64,000 nucleotides of DNA, taken from positions 434,001 to 498,000 of the forward strand of contig NZ_VFEU01000002.1 of assembly GCF_007858255.1 (NCBI RefSeq). Direction: 5' to 3'. The stretch's first letter is position 1, and each line of letters starts with the position of its first letter. The DNA comes from Pseudomonas rhodesiae. Lineage in GTDB: Bacteria; Pseudomonadota; Gammaproteobacteria; Pseudomonadales; Pseudomonadaceae. Positions 21,698 through 31,905 of the stretch are shown in pieces. The notes beneath the pieces are model-generated. The model was given only the letters and a program-made list of their open reading frames with translations, was not told where the DNA came from and ran no database searches. The translations under genes were made by a program, and so were the position numbers.

Positions 21698-21734
21698 ATA
21701 AAAAGCCCTGCCGGGCGGACCGGGCAGGGCTGTT
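21698..21734 (-). terminator. Terminator of metK
   Basis: AAAAAGCCCTGCC-CGGGCAGGGC forms a stem around a short GGGCGGAC loop; the plus-strand A run supplies the U tract. It lies 16 bp past the metK stop. Confidence 0.85.
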
Positions 21735-21749
21735 TGAGTAGCGCGACTG

Positions 21750-22940
21750 TTACAGGCCGGCGGCGGTACGCAGGTCGTTGGCGCGGTCGGTTTTTTCCCA
21801 GGTGAAGGTGGTGAAGGTGTCATCGCCGACAGTCTTCTGCTCAGGCGTACGACCGAAGTGGCCGTAGGCTGCGGTCTCCTGGTACATCGGGTGCAGCAGG
21901 TCAAGCATGGTGGTGATCGCGTAGGGGCGCAGGTCGAAGACTTCACGCACCAGTTTGACGATCTTGTCATCGCTGATCTTGCCGGTGCCGAAGGTATTCA
22001 GCGAGATCGACGTAGGCTGAGCCACGCCGATAGCGTAGGAAACCTGAATTTCGCAACGTTCGGCCAGGCCGGCGGCCACGATGTTCTTGGCTACGTAACG
22101 ACCGGCGTAGGCGGCCGAACGGTCCACTTTGGACGGGTCTTTGCCGGAGAACGCACCACCGCCGTGGCGGGCCATGCCGCCGTAGCTGTCGACGATGATC
22201 TTGCGACCGGTCAGGCCGCAGTCGCCCACTGGGCCGCCGATGATGAACTGGCCAGTCGGGTTGATATGGAACTGGGTGTCCTTGCTCAGCAGTTCGGCCG
22301 GCAGTACGTGTTTGACGATCAGTTCCATCACGCCTTCGCGCAGGTCGGCGTAGGACACATCCGGGTTGTGCTGAGTCGACAGCACCACCGCGTCGATGCC
22401 GACGACTTTGCCGCCTTCGTAACGGCAGGTTACCTGGGACTTGGCGTCCGGACGCAGCCACGGCAGCAGGCCGGATTTACGGGCTTCGGCCTGGCGCTTG
22501 ACCAACTGGTGGGAGAAGGTGATCGGGGCCGGCATCAGCACGTCGGTTTCGTTGCTGGCGTAGCCGAACATCAGGCCCTGGTCGCCTGCGCCTTGGTCTT
22601 CCGGTTTGGCGCGGTCGACACCCTGGTTGATGTCGGGCGACTGCTTGCCAATGATGTTCATCACGCCGCAGGTGGCGCCGTCGAAGCCGACGTCGGAGCT
22701 GTTGTAGCCGATGTCGGTGATCACGTCGCGGACCAGTTGCTCCAGGTCGACCCAGGCGGAGGTGGTCACTTCGCCGGCGATGATCGCTACACCGGTTTTC
22801 ACCAGGGTCTCGCACGCCACGCGGGCGAACTTGTCTTCAGCGATGATGGCGTCCAGCACCGCATCAGAAATCTGGTCGGCGATTTTGTCCGGATGCCCTT
22901 CAGACACGGACTCGGAGGTGAAAAGGGAGTATTCGCTCAT
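21750..22940 (-). CDS. metK: S-adenosylmethionine synthetase
   Basis: A 396-residue enzyme making SAM from methionine and ATP. Family blocks are [75 protein letters not shown] and [16 protein letters not shown]. The start at 22940 ([11 protein letters not shown]) is conserved. It lies 19 bp downstream of an ArsR-methyltransferase gene on the same strand, so the two are likely one operon. Confidence 0.98.
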   Translation of the reverse strand: MSEYSLFTSESVSEGHPDKIADQISDAVLDAIIAEDKFARVACETLVKTGVAIIAGEVTTSAWVDLEQLVRDVITDIGYNSSDVGFDGATCGVMNIIGKQSPDINQGVDRAKPEDQGAGDQGLMFGYASNETDVLMPAPITFSHQLVKRQAEARKSGLLPWLRPDAKSQVTCRYEGGKVVGIDAVVLSTQHNPDVSYADLREGVMELIVKHVLPAELLSKDTQFHINPTGQFIIGGPVGDCGLTGRKIIVDSYGGMARHGGGAFSGKDPSKVDRSAAYAGRYVAKNIVAAGLAERCEIQVSYAIGVAQPTSISLNTFGTGKISDDKIVKLVREVFDLRPYAITTMLDLLHPMYQETAAYGHFGRTPEQKTVGDDTFTTFTWEKTDRANDLRTAAGL

Positions 22941-22959
22941 CTCGATGTTTTCCTGATAT

Positions 22960-23955
22960 TTACCGATGGTGAGTGTCGCCAGCCGGTCGCTGAAAGTGGC
23001 GGACCTGGATCTGGAAACCATTACGTAAACCTACATAGAGGCTTTCCCCGGGAACGAGTCCCGCAGCGGTGGCCCAACGGGCCAGATCGTCCTGTTCAAA
23101 ACCCAACCAGAGATCACCGCAGGCCTCCCTGGCCCAACTCTGGTTGTGGCTGCATAAATCCGTCACCAGCAGGCTGCCGCCGGGGTGCAGTAACCCGGCC
23201 ATTTGCTTGAGGGCGTCGGCGGGGGCGGCGAAATGGTGCAAGACCATGTTCAGCACCACGCAGTCGGCCCGCAGGCTGCTGTCTTTCAAGGCGTCGGCCA
23301 ACTGCAGGTTGACGTTGCCCAAGGCTTCTCGCTCGCAGAGCTGGCGCGCCAGCTCCAGCATTGCCGGGCTGTTGTCCAGCGCCGTGACTTGCTGAAAGCG
23401 GCGTGCCAGCTCCGGCAGAAAACCGCCGTCGCCGGGGCCGACTTCCAGTGCCGTGGCCTCTTCACTGAAGCTCAGCTTGTCCAACAACGCCAGCACGCTG
23501 TCACGGTACTGCGGTAAACCGGCAATCAAATCCTGCTGGGCGCGAAACTTCTCGGCGACCCGTGCGAAAAAGTCCTGACTGGCCGCGGCACGTTGCCCGT
23601 GGACCTGGCCGATACGTGCCTGGACATCGTTCGGCAGGCTCAGGTTGTCCACTTCCTCCAGCAGGGCGGCGTGCAGCTTGCCGCCGAGCAGGTCGGTGTG
23701 GGGCAGGGCGCGGCGGTAAAAAATCGCATTGCCTTCGCGGCGGGTGGCGACCAATTCGGCCTGGGACAGCACCTTTAAGTGATGGCTCATGCCTGATTGG
23801 CCGATGGCGAAAATCTGCGCCAGCTCCAGCACCCCGAAAGAATCGTTGGTCAGGGCCCGTAAAACGTTCAGGCGCAAGGGGTCGCCGGCGGCTTTGCACA
23901 AAGCGGCCAGCTCTTCACCATCGTCGGGACGCAGGGAGGGCACAGATAGGTTCAT
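22960..23955 (-). CDS. ArsR-family regulator fused to a SAM-dependent methyltransferase domain
   Basis: A 331-residue two-domain protein. Residues about 1-95 form an ArsR winged helix ([53 protein letters not shown]). Residues about 150-320 are a class I methyltransferase ([57 protein letters not shown]). ArsR-methyltransferase fusions next to metK or ahcY have been described as regulators of the methionine/SAH cycle (SahR type). The metK neighbour supports this role by analogy. A perfect 12+12 bp palindrome lies 41 bp upstream and may be its operator. Confidence 0.9.
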   Translation of the reverse strand: MNLSVPSLRPDDGEELAALCKAAGDPLRLNVLRALTNDSFGVLELAQIFAIGQSGMSHHLKVLSQAELVATRREGNAIFYRRALPHTDLLGGKLHAALLEEVDNLSLPNDVQARIGQVHGQRAAASQDFFARVAEKFRAQQDLIAGLPQYRDSVLALLDKLSFSEEATALEVGPGDGGFLPELARRFQQVTALDNSPAMLELARQLCEREALGNVNLQLADALKDSSLRADCVVLNMVLHHFAAPADALKQMAGLLHPGGSLLVTDLCSHNQSWAREACGDLWLGFEQDDLARWATAAGLVPGESLYVGLRNGFQIQVRHFQRPAGDTHHR

Positions 23956-23995
23956 AAGGCCAGCAGTCTAGTGGTGGGGCAGGGCGCTCGCAAGG

Positions 23996-24021
23996 TCAAT
24001 ATCAAAAAGTTTTGATATTGA
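23996..24021. promoter_or_regulatory. 26-bp perfect palindrome, candidate ArsR/SahR-type operator
   Basis: Left arm TCAATATCAAAA, centre AG, right arm TTTTGATATTGA: twelve of twelve positions are symmetric. It sits between the divergent ArsR-methyltransferase gene (start 23955) and tkt (start 24213). Size and position suit a homodimeric ArsR repressor controlling itself, metK and perhaps tkt. Confidence 0.75.
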
Positions 24022-24212
24022 TCGATAAGTGGCGGTTATAAGCAGTCGCTATAACCTTTAGACGAACACGTGAAAGGTTTGCGCAGACGATTACCGCGCA
24101 AACCACAGGAAAAACCGCCTCAAGTGACTATCTGTCATTGCCCGCAGGCGGTGGCTGAGGGAAAATGCCGGTCCTTTTTTCCGTTTCTTTCTATATCCGC
24201 AGGAGAACAGCG

Positions 24213-26210
24213 ATGCCCAGCCGTCGTGAGCGTGCCAACGCCATTCGTGCCCTCAGCATGGATGCCGTGCAAAAAGCCAACAGCGGCCATCCCGGTGCCC
24301 CGATGGGCATGGCGGATATCGCCGAAGTGCTTTGGCGTGACTACCTGAAACACAACCCGAGCAACCCATCGTTCGCCGACCGTGACCGCTTCGTGCTGTC
24401 CAACGGCCATGGCTCGATGCTGATCTATTCGCTGCTGCACCTGACCGGCTACGACGTCACCATCGACGACCTCAAAAGCTTCCGCCAGCTGCACAGCCGC
24501 ACGCCGGGCCACCCGGAATTCGGCTACACCCCAGGCGTCGAGACCACCACCGGGCCGCTGGGCCAAGGCCTGGCCAACGCCGTGGGTTTCGCCCTGGCTG
24601 AAAAAGTGCTGGGCGCGCAGTTCAACCGCCCTGGCCACGACATCGTCGATCACCACACCTATGTGTTCCTGGGTGATGGCTGCATGATGGAAGGCATTTC
24701 CCACGAAGTCGCGTCCCTGGCCGGCACCCTGGGCCTGGGCAAGCTGATCGCCTTCTACGATGACAACGGCATCTCCATCGACGGCGAAGTCGAAGGCTGG
24801 TTCACCGATGACACCCCGAAGCGTTTCGAAGCCTACAACTGGCAGGTGATCCGCAACGTCGACGGTCACGACCCGGAAGAAATCAAAACCGCGATCGACA
24901 CCGCCCGCAAGAGCGCGCAGCCGACCCTCATCTGCTGCAAGACCACCATCGGTTTCGGCTCGCCGAACAAGCAAGGCAAGGAAGACTGCCACGGCGCTCC
25001 ACTGGGTGACGCGGAAATCGCCCTGACCCGCGAAGCGCTGAAGTGGAACCACGGCCCGTTCGAAATCCCGGCTGACATCTACGCCGAATGGGATGCCAAG
25101 GAAAAAGGCCTGGCCACCGAAGCCGAGTGGGACCAGCGCTTCGCTGCCTACTCCGCCGAATTCCCGGAACTGGCCAACGAGCTGGTCCGACGCCTGGCCG
25201 GTGATCTGCCTGCTGACTTCTCGGAGAAAGCCTCGGCCTACATCGCCGAAGTTGCGGCCAAGGGCGAGACCATCGCCAGCCGTAAAGCCAGCCAGAACAC
25301 CCTGAACGCCTTTGGCCCGCTGCTGCCTGAGTTCCTCGGTGGTTCGGCCGACCTGGCCGGGTCCAACCTGACCCTGTGGAAAGGCTGCAAAGGTGTCACG
25401 GCCGAAGACGCCAGCGGCAACTACATGTACTACGGCGTGCGCGAGTTCGGCATGAGCGCCATCATGAACGGCGTGTCCTTGCACGGTGGTCTGGTGCCTT
25501 ACGGCGCAACCTTCCTGATGTTCATGGAATACGCCCGCAACGCCGTGCGCATGGCCGCGCTGATGAAGAAGCGCGTCATCCATGTGTACACCCACGACTC
25601 CATCGGTCTGGGCGAAGACGGCCCGACGCACCAGCCGGTCGAACAACTGACCAGCCTGCGTACCACGCCGAACCTGGATTGCTGGCGCCCAGCCGACGCG
25701 GTGGAATCCGCCGTGGCCTGGAAGCACGCCATCGAGCGTAAAGACGGTCCTACGGCGCTGATCTTCTCCCGTCAGAACCTGCAGCACCAGGCGCGCACCG
25801 ACGCGCAGATCGCCGACATCAGCCGTGGCGGTTACGTGCTCAAGGACTGCGTGGGCGAGCCGGAGCTGATTCTGATCTCCACCGGTTCTGAAGTGGGCCT
25901 GGCGGTTCAGGCTTACGACAAGCTGACTGAGCAGGGCCGCAACGTGCGCGTTGTATCCATGCCGTGCACCAGCGTGTTCGAAGCCCAGGACGCCGGCTAC
26001 AAGCAATCGGTGCTGCCGTTGCAGGTCAGCGCGCGTATCGCCATCGAGGCGGCACACGCCGACTACTGGTACAAATACGTGGGCCTGGAAGGCCGCGTGA
26101 TCGGCATGACCACCTACGGTGAGTCGGCGCCGGCGCCAGCCTTGTTCGAAGAGTTTGGCTTCACCCTGGAAAACATCCTGGGTCAGGCTGAAGAGCTGCT
26201 GGAAGACTAA
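24213..26210 (+). CDS. tkt: Transketolase
   Basis: A 665-residue TPP enzyme of the pentose phosphate pathway. It shows [40 protein letters not shown], the TPP site [20 protein letters not shown]...DDNG, the pyrimidine domain [20 protein letters not shown] and [20 protein letters not shown]. The start at 24213 ([14 protein letters not shown]) has CAGGAG upstream. It leads the tkt-epd-pgk-fba carbon metabolism block. Confidence 0.98.
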   Translation: MPSRRERANAIRALSMDAVQKANSGHPGAPMGMADIAEVLWRDYLKHNPSNPSFADRDRFVLSNGHGSMLIYSLLHLTGYDVTIDDLKSFRQLHSRTPGHPEFGYTPGVETTTGPLGQGLANAVGFALAEKVLGAQFNRPGHDIVDHHTYVFLGDGCMMEGISHEVASLAGTLGLGKLIAFYDDNGISIDGEVEGWFTDDTPKRFEAYNWQVIRNVDGHDPEEIKTAIDTARKSAQPTLICCKTTIGFGSPNKQGKEDCHGAPLGDAEIALTREALKWNHGPFEIPADIYAEWDAKEKGLATEAEWDQRFAAYSAEFPELANELVRRLAGDLPADFSEKASAYIAEVAAKGETIASRKASQNTLNAFGPLLPEFLGGSADLAGSNLTLWKGCKGVTAEDASGNYMYYGVREFGMSAIMNGVSLHGGLVPYGATFLMFMEYARNAVRMAALMKKRVIHVYTHDSIGLGEDGPTHQPVEQLTSLRTTPNLDCWRPADAVESAVAWKHAIERKDGPTALIFSRQNLQHQARTDAQIADISRGGYVLKDCVGEPELILISTGSEVGLAVQAYDKLTEQGRNVRVVSMPCTSVFEAQDAGYKQSVLPLQVSARIAIEAAHADYWYKYVGLEGRVIGMTTYGESAPAPALFEEFGFTLENILGQAEELLED

Positions 26211-26236
26211 GTCAGTCTGCGTTGTCTGTACTGGCG

Positions 26237-26304
26237 CTATCGCGGGCAAGCCCGCTCCTACATTGGATCGCGATCTGAAGGTGGGAGCGGGCTTGCCCGC
26301 GATG
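26237..26304. repeat. REPIN-like inverted pair
   Basis: ATCGCGGGCAAGCCCGCTCC and its inverse GGGAGCGGGCTTGCCCGCGA, separated by about 20 bp, lie between tkt and epd. Confidence 0.8.
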
Positions 26305-26349
26305 GCGTCGGAACATTCAACACTGAGCGAACTATAGATCGAGAGCCCC

Positions 26350-27405
26350 ATGCCCCAAACGCGTCCCTACAAAGTTGCACTCAACGGCTACGGCCGCATT
26401 GGTCGTTGCGTCTTGCGTGCTCTGTTCGAGCGAGGGGCGGCAGCCGGGTTCGAGATTGTTGCCATCAATGATCTGGCGGACATGGCCAGCATCGAATACC
26501 TGACACGCTTTGACTCCACCCATGGCCGATTCCCCGGCGAAGTGCGGGTCGACGGCGATTGTCTGCATATCAATGGCAACTGCGTGAAAGTCCTGCGCAG
26601 TGCCTCCCCCGAGGGCATCGACTGGGCGGCGCTGGACGTCGACCTGGTGTTGGAATGCTCCGGTGCCTATAACACCCGCGCCGATGGCCAGCGGTTTCTC
26701 GATGCCGGCGCGCCGCGTGTGCTGTTTTCCCAGCCGATGGCCAGCGAGGCGGATGTCGACGCCACCATCGTCTATGGCATCAACCAGGATTGCCTGACTG
26801 GCGATGAGCGGTTGGTGTCCAATGCGTCCTGTACCACCAACTGCAGCGTGCCGTTGTTGCGCCTGCTGGATCAGGCGATCGGCCTGGATTATGTGTCGAT
26901 CACCACGATCCACTCGGCCATGAACGACCAGCCGGTGATCGACGCTTACCACCACGAAGACCTGCGCCGCACGCGGTCGGCGTTCCAGTCAGTGATTCCG
27001 GTGTCTACCGGCCTGGCGCGCGGCATCGAACGCTTGCTGCCGGAACTTGCCGGGCGAATCCAGGCCAAAGCCGTACGTGTGCCGACGGTGAACGTGTCTT
27101 GCCTGGATATCACCATGCAAACCGTCAGCGACACCGATGCCGTGGAGGTCAACCGGATCCTGCGCGAGGCCGCCACCGGCGGTCCGCTCAAAGGTTTGCT
27201 GGCCTACACCGAGTTGCCCCACGCCAGTTGCGATTTCAACCATGACCCGCATTCGGCGATTGTCGATGCCAGCCAGACCCGCGTTTCCGGCCCGAGGCTG
27301 GTGAACATCTTGGCCTGGTTCGATAACGAATGGGGTTTTGCCAATCGAATGCTGGATGTTGCGGAACATTATCTGCACATCGCCTCTAAACAACCTCAAC
27401 AGTAA
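26350..27405 (+). CDS. epd: Erythrose-4-phosphate dehydrogenase (GAPDH family)
   Basis: A 351-residue enzyme oxidising erythrose-4-phosphate towards pyridoxal phosphate synthesis. It has a GAPDH-like NAD fold ([20 protein letters not shown]) and the catalytic [18 protein letters not shown]. Epd-type features are [20 protein letters not shown] and [19 protein letters not shown]. The context between tkt and pgk is the standard epd position. Confidence 0.95.
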   Translation: MPQTRPYKVALNGYGRIGRCVLRALFERGAAAGFEIVAINDLADMASIEYLTRFDSTHGRFPGEVRVDGDCLHINGNCVKVLRSASPEGIDWAALDVDLVLECSGAYNTRADGQRFLDAGAPRVLFSQPMASEADVDATIVYGINQDCLTGDERLVSNASCTTNCSVPLLRLLDQAIGLDYVSITTIHSAMNDQPVIDAYHHEDLRRTRSAFQSVIPVSTGLARGIERLLPELAGRIQAKAVRVPTVNVSCLDITMQTVSDTDAVEVNRILREAATGGPLKGLLAYTELPHASCDFNHDPHSAIVDASQTRVSGPRLVNILAWFDNEWGFANRMLDVAEHYLHIASKQPQQ

Positions 27406-27422
27406 TTCAGGAACTGCGACCC

Positions 27423-28586
27423 ATGACCGTGTTGAAGATGACCGACCTCGATCTGCAAGGTAAGCGCGTACTGATTCGCGAAGACCTCAACGTCCCAGTC
27501 AAAGACGGTGTTGTCACTAGCGATGCGCGAATCCTGGCCTCGCTGCCGACCATCAAGCTGGCCCTGGAAAAAGGCGCGGCCGTGATGGTCTGCTCCCATC
27601 TGGGTCGTCCGACCGAAGGTGAGTTCTCCGCTGAAAACAGCCTCAAGCCGGTAGCCGATTACCTGAGCAAGGCCCTGGGCCGTGAAGTGCCGCTGGTGGC
27701 TGACTACCTGGGCGGCGTTGACGTGAAGGCCGGCGATATCGTGCTGTTCGAAAACGTGCGCTTCAACAAAGGCGAGAAAAAGAACAGCGACGAACTGGCC
27801 CAGCAATATGCTGCGCTGTGCGATGTGTTCGTCATGGACGCCTTCGGCACCGCTCACCGCGCCGAAGGTTCGACCCACGGCGTGGCCAAGTTCGCCAAGG
27901 TTGCGGCTGCCGGCCCTCTGTTGGCCGCTGAGCTGGAAGCCCTGGGCAAGGCCCTGGGCGCGCCGGCACAGCCGATGGCCGCCATCGTGGCGGGCTCCAA
28001 GGTGTCCACCAAGTTGGACGTACTTAACAGCCTCAGCCAGATCTGCAATCAGTTGATCGTCGGCGGCGGCATCGCCAACACTTTCCTGGCCGCAGCTGGC
28101 CACCCGGTGGGCAAGTCCCTGTACGAGCCGGATCTGCTCGACACCGCCCGCGCCATCGCCGCCAAAGTCAGCGTGCCGTTGCCGGTGGATGTGGTCGTGG
28201 CCAAGGAATTCGCCGAAAGCGCCGAAGCTACCGTCAAGCTGATCGCTGACGTAGCCGCCGATGACATGATTCTGGATATCGGCCCGCAAACCGCGGCTAA
28301 CTTCGCTGAGTTGTTGAAGGCCTCCAAGACCATTCTGTGGAACGGTCCGGTCGGCGTGTTCGAGTTCGACCAGTTCGGCAACGGCACTAAGGTGCTGGCC
28401 AAGGCCATCGCCGACAGCTCGGCATTCTCCATTGCCGGTGGCGGCGACACCCTGGCGGCCATCGATAAATATGGCGTGGCTGACCAAATCTCCTACATTT
28501 CTACCGGTGGTGGCGCATTCCTCGAATTCGTCGAAGGCAAAGTGCTGCCGGCCGTTGAAGTGCTGGAAACCCGAGCCAAGGGTTAA
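27423..28586 (+). CDS. pgk: Phosphoglycerate kinase
   Basis: A 387-residue kinase converting 1,3-bisphosphoglycerate and ADP to 3-phosphoglycerate and ATP. It shows [43 protein letters not shown] ([20 protein letters not shown]), [15 protein letters not shown] and [13 protein letters not shown]. It starts 17 bp after epd. Confidence 0.98.
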   Translation: MTVLKMTDLDLQGKRVLIREDLNVPVKDGVVTSDARILASLPTIKLALEKGAAVMVCSHLGRPTEGEFSAENSLKPVADYLSKALGREVPLVADYLGGVDVKAGDIVLFENVRFNKGEKKNSDELAQQYAALCDVFVMDAFGTAHRAEGSTHGVAKFAKVAAAGPLLAAELEALGKALGAPAQPMAAIVAGSKVSTKLDVLNSLSQICNQLIVGGGIANTFLAAAGHPVGKSLYEPDLLDTARAIAAKVSVPLPVDVVVAKEFAESAEATVKLIADVAADDMILDIGPQTAANFAELLKASKTILWNGPVGVFEFDQFGNGTKVLAKAIADSSAFSIAGGGDTLAAIDKYGVADQISYISTGGGAFLEFVEGKVLPAVEVLETRAKG

Positions 28587-28615
28587 GGCTCGTGATCCGG
28601 AAAAGGAGCATTCCT

Positions 28616-28843
28616 ATGATCAAGTCATTGGCGCTGGTATTCGCGACGGGCCTGCTGGCCGGCTGCGGCAGCGCGCCCACTGCGGCGTCGACGCCCGAAC
28701 AGCCTGCGGCGCAGCAGAAACAGAGCTGCTACCAGGCTGACTGGCAGGCCGAAACCATGCCGGTGATCAACAAGCGCATCGGCAATGAACGGCTGGAGAA
28801 ATATGACTCCGCGCCCAACGGTCAGGAACAGGGTTGCCCTTGA
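28616..28843 (+). CDS. Small lipoprotein, function unknown
   Basis: A 75-residue lipoprotein (LVFATGLLAGCGSAP) with a short cysteine-containing mature chain (QKQSCYQADWQAETMPVINK ... QEQGCP). The start at 28616 has AAAGGAG. It lies 29 bp after pgk in the same direction and is likely part of the operon. The matching pgk-fba position in other Pseudomonas also carries small hypothetical genes. I do not recognise a domain. Confidence 0.82.
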   Translation: MIKSLALVFATGLLAGCGSAPTAASTPEQPAAQQKQSCYQADWQAETMPVINKRIGNERLEKYDSAPNGQEQGCP

Positions 28844-28904
28844 CGGGTCTGATCAACTAACCGACAGCAGTGGCGGCCTTTGGGTCGCCGTTCGAGGATT
28901 GGCA

Positions 28905-29237
28905 ATGAAAGGCGTTTTCGCCCTGGCGGCACTGGCTCTGTTGGCCGGTTGCAGCAACATCAACATGTTCAATAAGGCAGACCCTGCCGATAAGTGGACC
29001 ACTTGGACTTGCGACAGCAAGGCCGAGGTCAACTGGCGCTTTGCCAATGCGGCCCGCAGCGAGGTGGATGTGCGCCTCGGCGGTTCCGACCAGGTCTACC
29101 GCCTTAAACAGGAGGTTGCCGCCTCGGGCGTGCTGTACAGCAACGACCAGCTGGCGTTTCACACCAAAGGTGAGGAAGGCCTGGTTTACTGGGTCGCCAC
29201 CGACGATTTGATCGGGCGTGGCTGCAAGGCCCAATAA
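28905..29237 (+). CDS. MliC-like lipoprotein (C-type lysozyme inhibitor fold)
   Basis: A 110-residue lipoprotein (LAALALLAGCSNINMF). The mature domain has WTTWTCDSKAEVNWRFANAA, RLGGSDQVYRLKQEVAASG and YSNDQLAFHTKGEEGLVYW, which match the MliC/PliC beta-barrel pattern of lysozyme inhibitors (tyC...v.v.y...g..a.l). Such proteins protect peptidoglycan from host lysozyme. The assignment is at fold level; inhibition is inferred. The ATG at 28905 follows CGAGGATT. Confidence 0.8.
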   Translation: MKGVFALAALALLAGCSNINMFNKADPADKWTTWTCDSKAEVNWRFANAARSEVDVRLGGSDQVYRLKQEVAASGVLYSNDQLAFHTKGEEGLVYWVATDDLIGRGCKAQ

Positions 29238-29260
29238 GATTTCAAATTTGGTGATATCCA

Positions 29261-29352
29261 ATGTGGGAGGGGGCTTGCCCCCGATAGCGGTTTTTCAGCA
29301 CACCCATGTGCTGGCTGATCCACTGTCATCGGGGGCAAGCCCCCTCCCACAT
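29261..29352. repeat. REPIN-like inverted pair
   Basis: GTGGGAGGGGGCTTGCCCCCG and its exact inverse flank a spacer of about 45 bp, between the lipoprotein gene and fba. Confidence 0.85.
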
Positions 29353-29510
29353 TAAATCCGGCTCCAAAGTGGCATATGTTGTGGGTCGGACACAGCAATA
29401 ACGATTCAGCATGCCAGGCCCATAACGCCTGGCCTGCAATAACTTGAATAGCAGCCGCCGCTACGGCAGGCTTGCACGATTAACGACCCTCGACCGGGAG
29501 AGACAACACA

Positions 29511-30575
29511 ATGGCACTTATCAGCATGCGTCAAATGCTGGACCACGCAGCCGAGTTCGGCTACGGCGTCCCAGCCTTTAACGTCAACAACCTTGAGCAG
29601 ATGCGCGCCATCATGGAAGCCGCTGACAAGACCGACTCCCCAGTGATCGTCCAGGCTTCGGCCGGTGCCCGCAAATACGCCGGCGCGCCGTTCCTGCGTC
29701 ACCTGATCCTGGCCGCGATCGAAGAATTCCCGCACATTCCGGTGTGCATGCACCAAGACCATGGCACCAGCCCTGACGTGTGCCAACGCTCCATCCAACT
29801 GGGCTTCAGCTCGGTCATGATGGACGGCTCCCTCGGCGAAGACGGCAAGACCCCTACCGACTACGAATACAACGTCCGCGTTACCCAGCAAACCGTGGCC
29901 ATGGCCCACGCTTGCGGTGTTTCGGTGGAAGGCGAGCTGGGCTGCCTGGGTTCCCTGGAAACCGGCATGGCTGGTGAAGAAGACGGCATCGGCGCCGAAG
30001 GCGTGCTGGATCACAGCCAAATGCTGACCGACCCGGAAGAAGCCGCTGACTTCGTGAAAAAGACCCAGGTCGACGCCCTGGCCATCGCCATCGGCACCAG
30101 CCACGGCGCCTACAAGTTCACCAAGCCGCCGACCGGCGACGTACTGGCCATCGACCGTATCAAGGAAATCCACAAGCGCATCCCTAACACCCACCTGGTG
30201 ATGCACGGTTCTTCCTCGGTACCGCAGGAATGGCTGGCGATCATCAACCAGTACGGCGGCGACATCAAAGAAACCTACGGCGTACCGGTTGAAGAAATCG
30301 TCGAAGGCATCAAGTACGGCGTGCGCAAAGTCAACATCGACACCGACCTGCGCCTGGCCTCCACCGGCGCAATGCGTCGCCTGATGGCCACCAACCCGAG
30401 CGAATTCGACCCACGCAAATTCTTCGGCGCCACCGTGACTGCGATGCGTGATGTGTGTATCGCTCGTTACGAAGCATTTGGTACTGCGGGCAATGCGTCG
30501 AAGATCAAGCCGATCTCGTTGGAAGCCATGTACCAGCGTTACTTGAAAGGCGAGTTGAACGCTAAGGTGAACTAA
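29511..30575 (+). CDS. fba: Fructose-bisphosphate aldolase, class II
   Basis: A 354-residue zinc aldolase of the Calvin subtype. It shows [80 protein letters not shown] and [19 protein letters not shown]. The GGAGAG ribosome site lies just before the ATG. A strong terminator closes the block. Confidence 0.98.
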   Translation: MALISMRQMLDHAAEFGYGVPAFNVNNLEQMRAIMEAADKTDSPVIVQASAGARKYAGAPFLRHLILAAIEEFPHIPVCMHQDHGTSPDVCQRSIQLGFSSVMMDGSLGEDGKTPTDYEYNVRVTQQTVAMAHACGVSVEGELGCLGSLETGMAGEEDGIGAEGVLDHSQMLTDPEEAADFVKKTQVDALAIAIGTSHGAYKFTKPPTGDVLAIDRIKEIHKRIPNTHLVMHGSSSVPQEWLAIINQYGGDIKETYGVPVEEIVEGIKYGVRKVNIDTDLRLASTGAMRRLMATNPSEFDPRKFFGATVTAMRDVCIARYEAFGTAGNASKIKPISLEAMYQRYLKGELNAKVN

Positions 30576-30588
30576 GCCTTAGGCGTTT

Positions 30589-30622
30589 AAAAAGAAGCCC
30601 GCAGTGATGCGGGCTTTTTCTT
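30589..30622 (+). terminator. Terminator of fba
   Basis: AAAAAGAAGCCCGC-AGTGAT-GCGGGCTTTTTCTT, 14 bp past the stop codon. Confidence 0.9.
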
Positions 30623-30687
30623 GTTGAGATTTGGCTAGGTGGGTTCGCAAGACAGGAGATTCACGGAATGAACTTTTTGATTCTGCA

Positions 30688-31905
30688 CTAGCTGACAGGT
30701 GTGTGCGCTTGTTTTTTTTGCAAGTATAAATAGACCATAACGGACGCCGACGCAGTTAGAAATGCCATGCCTGCTGCCACAATAAAAGGTGCTGGGCGAC
30801 CACCCGCGATTATTAGCATTGTTCCTAAAGAGGGGCCCGTTATCACGCACAGTATTTGAATGCTTCTAAATGATAGGGATATTCTTCCAATATTGTCTGC
30901 AGGACATAATTGCTGAAGAATTATATTTGAAGATATTATGAGCGTCTCATAGCCGAAGCCATTCAAAAACCAAACTATTGGATAAAAATAGGCTCTTCCA
31001 GGTATTTGAAAAAATACTAAAATTGCGGTCAGGATTAATGCTGTAGAGAAAATAAGTAATGCGCCTGACCGAAGAAGAGTTTCATCGAAGTTTCTCAATT
31101 TAAATTTCATCATCAATGCGGCACATATCGCACCTCCGGCCGTCGCTGATACGATTATTGAAAAATTGACTGGAGGTAAACCTTCATACGCCAGAAAAGA
31201 CGCCAAATGCGGGTCATAAATACCTAAAGCCAACGATGTAAGCAGGGAGTACAAAAAGCCTATGCGTAGTTGAAAAGGTAAGGCGTTGAATATAGATAGT
31301 CCTCTTATTATATCGAGATAAAGTGGTAAGGCTTTGATGGAGCTGGCCTTCATTTGCGTTCGGAGTGACAGGCAAATAGACCTCAGGAGTGGAAAGGTTA
31401 ATAAAACTGCGGTAGCCGAGAAAAAGAATAAATCTTTAGGTGATAATACTGCCGTTAACACTCCTGCAAGTAAAGGTGCAAGAATTTTTGACGATTGATC
31501 AAATAAACTTACGTGGCTGAAAAAAGATTTGTGCTCATCAGCATGTATCAATTGCCGAACAAGAATGGTTATTGATGGAAGGTAAAATAAGGTTGACATG
31601 CCTTTGAATATGACGAAAAGCAAAAAGCTGTTAAGGTCTGGAGACACTGCTAGCCCTAAAGTAGACAGTATGCGGAGTGAAGCGCCGGATACTAGTGTTT
31701 TCCTTACATCATATCGATCTATCAGCGATCCTATAATCGGACCTAGAAACAACATAGGCGCACCCAGGCAAAAAGCCAGGAACGCTATCGAAGAAGGAGA
31801 GGCATGCCATAGATAAACGGGAACCGTGAAAATTAAAAAAATATCGAGCCACAGTGAGAAACTGGATAGCGCTTGCACGCAAATAAGCTTACTTGACGTT
31901 TTCAT
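30688..31905 (-). CDS. MFS transporter, putative exporter of the peptide-derived product
   Basis: A 405-residue membrane protein with about twelve hydrophobic segments and the MFS loop 2-3 signature GSLIDRYDVRKTLVSGASLR. Segments such as SIAFLAFCLGAPMLFLGPII and FYPIVWFLNGFGYETLIISS are typical of MFS_3-like exporters. The likely start is the ATG at 31905, which overlaps the end of the carbamoyltransferase gene by 17 bp and so suggests translational coupling. The gene is AT-rich, unlike the backbone, and is last in the four-gene cassette. Export of the finished product or self-protection is the natural inference. Confidence 0.85.
   Translation of the reverse strand: MKTSSKLICVQALSSFSLWLDIFLIFTVPVYLWHASPSSIAFLAFCLGAPMLFLGPIIGSLIDRYDVRKTLVSGASLRILSTLGLAVSPDLNSFLLFVIFKGMSTLFYLPSITILVRQLIHADEHKSFFSHVSLFDQSSKILAPLLAGVLTAVLSPKDLFFFSATAVLLTFPLLRSICLSLRTQMKASSIKALPLYLDIIRGLSIFNALPFQLRIGFLYSLLTSLALGIYDPHLASFLAYEGLPPVNFSIIVSATAGGAICAALMMKFKLRNFDETLLRSGALLIFSTALILTAILVFFQIPGRAYFYPIVWFLNGFGYETLIISSNIILQQLCPADNIGRISLSFRSIQILCVITGPSLGTMLIIAGGRPAPFIVAAGMAFLTASASVMVYLYLQKKQAHTPVS

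Noticed and set aside
24135..26351. A 738-residue frame opposite tkt
   Set aside because: Shadow of transketolase third-position GC; no family resemblance.
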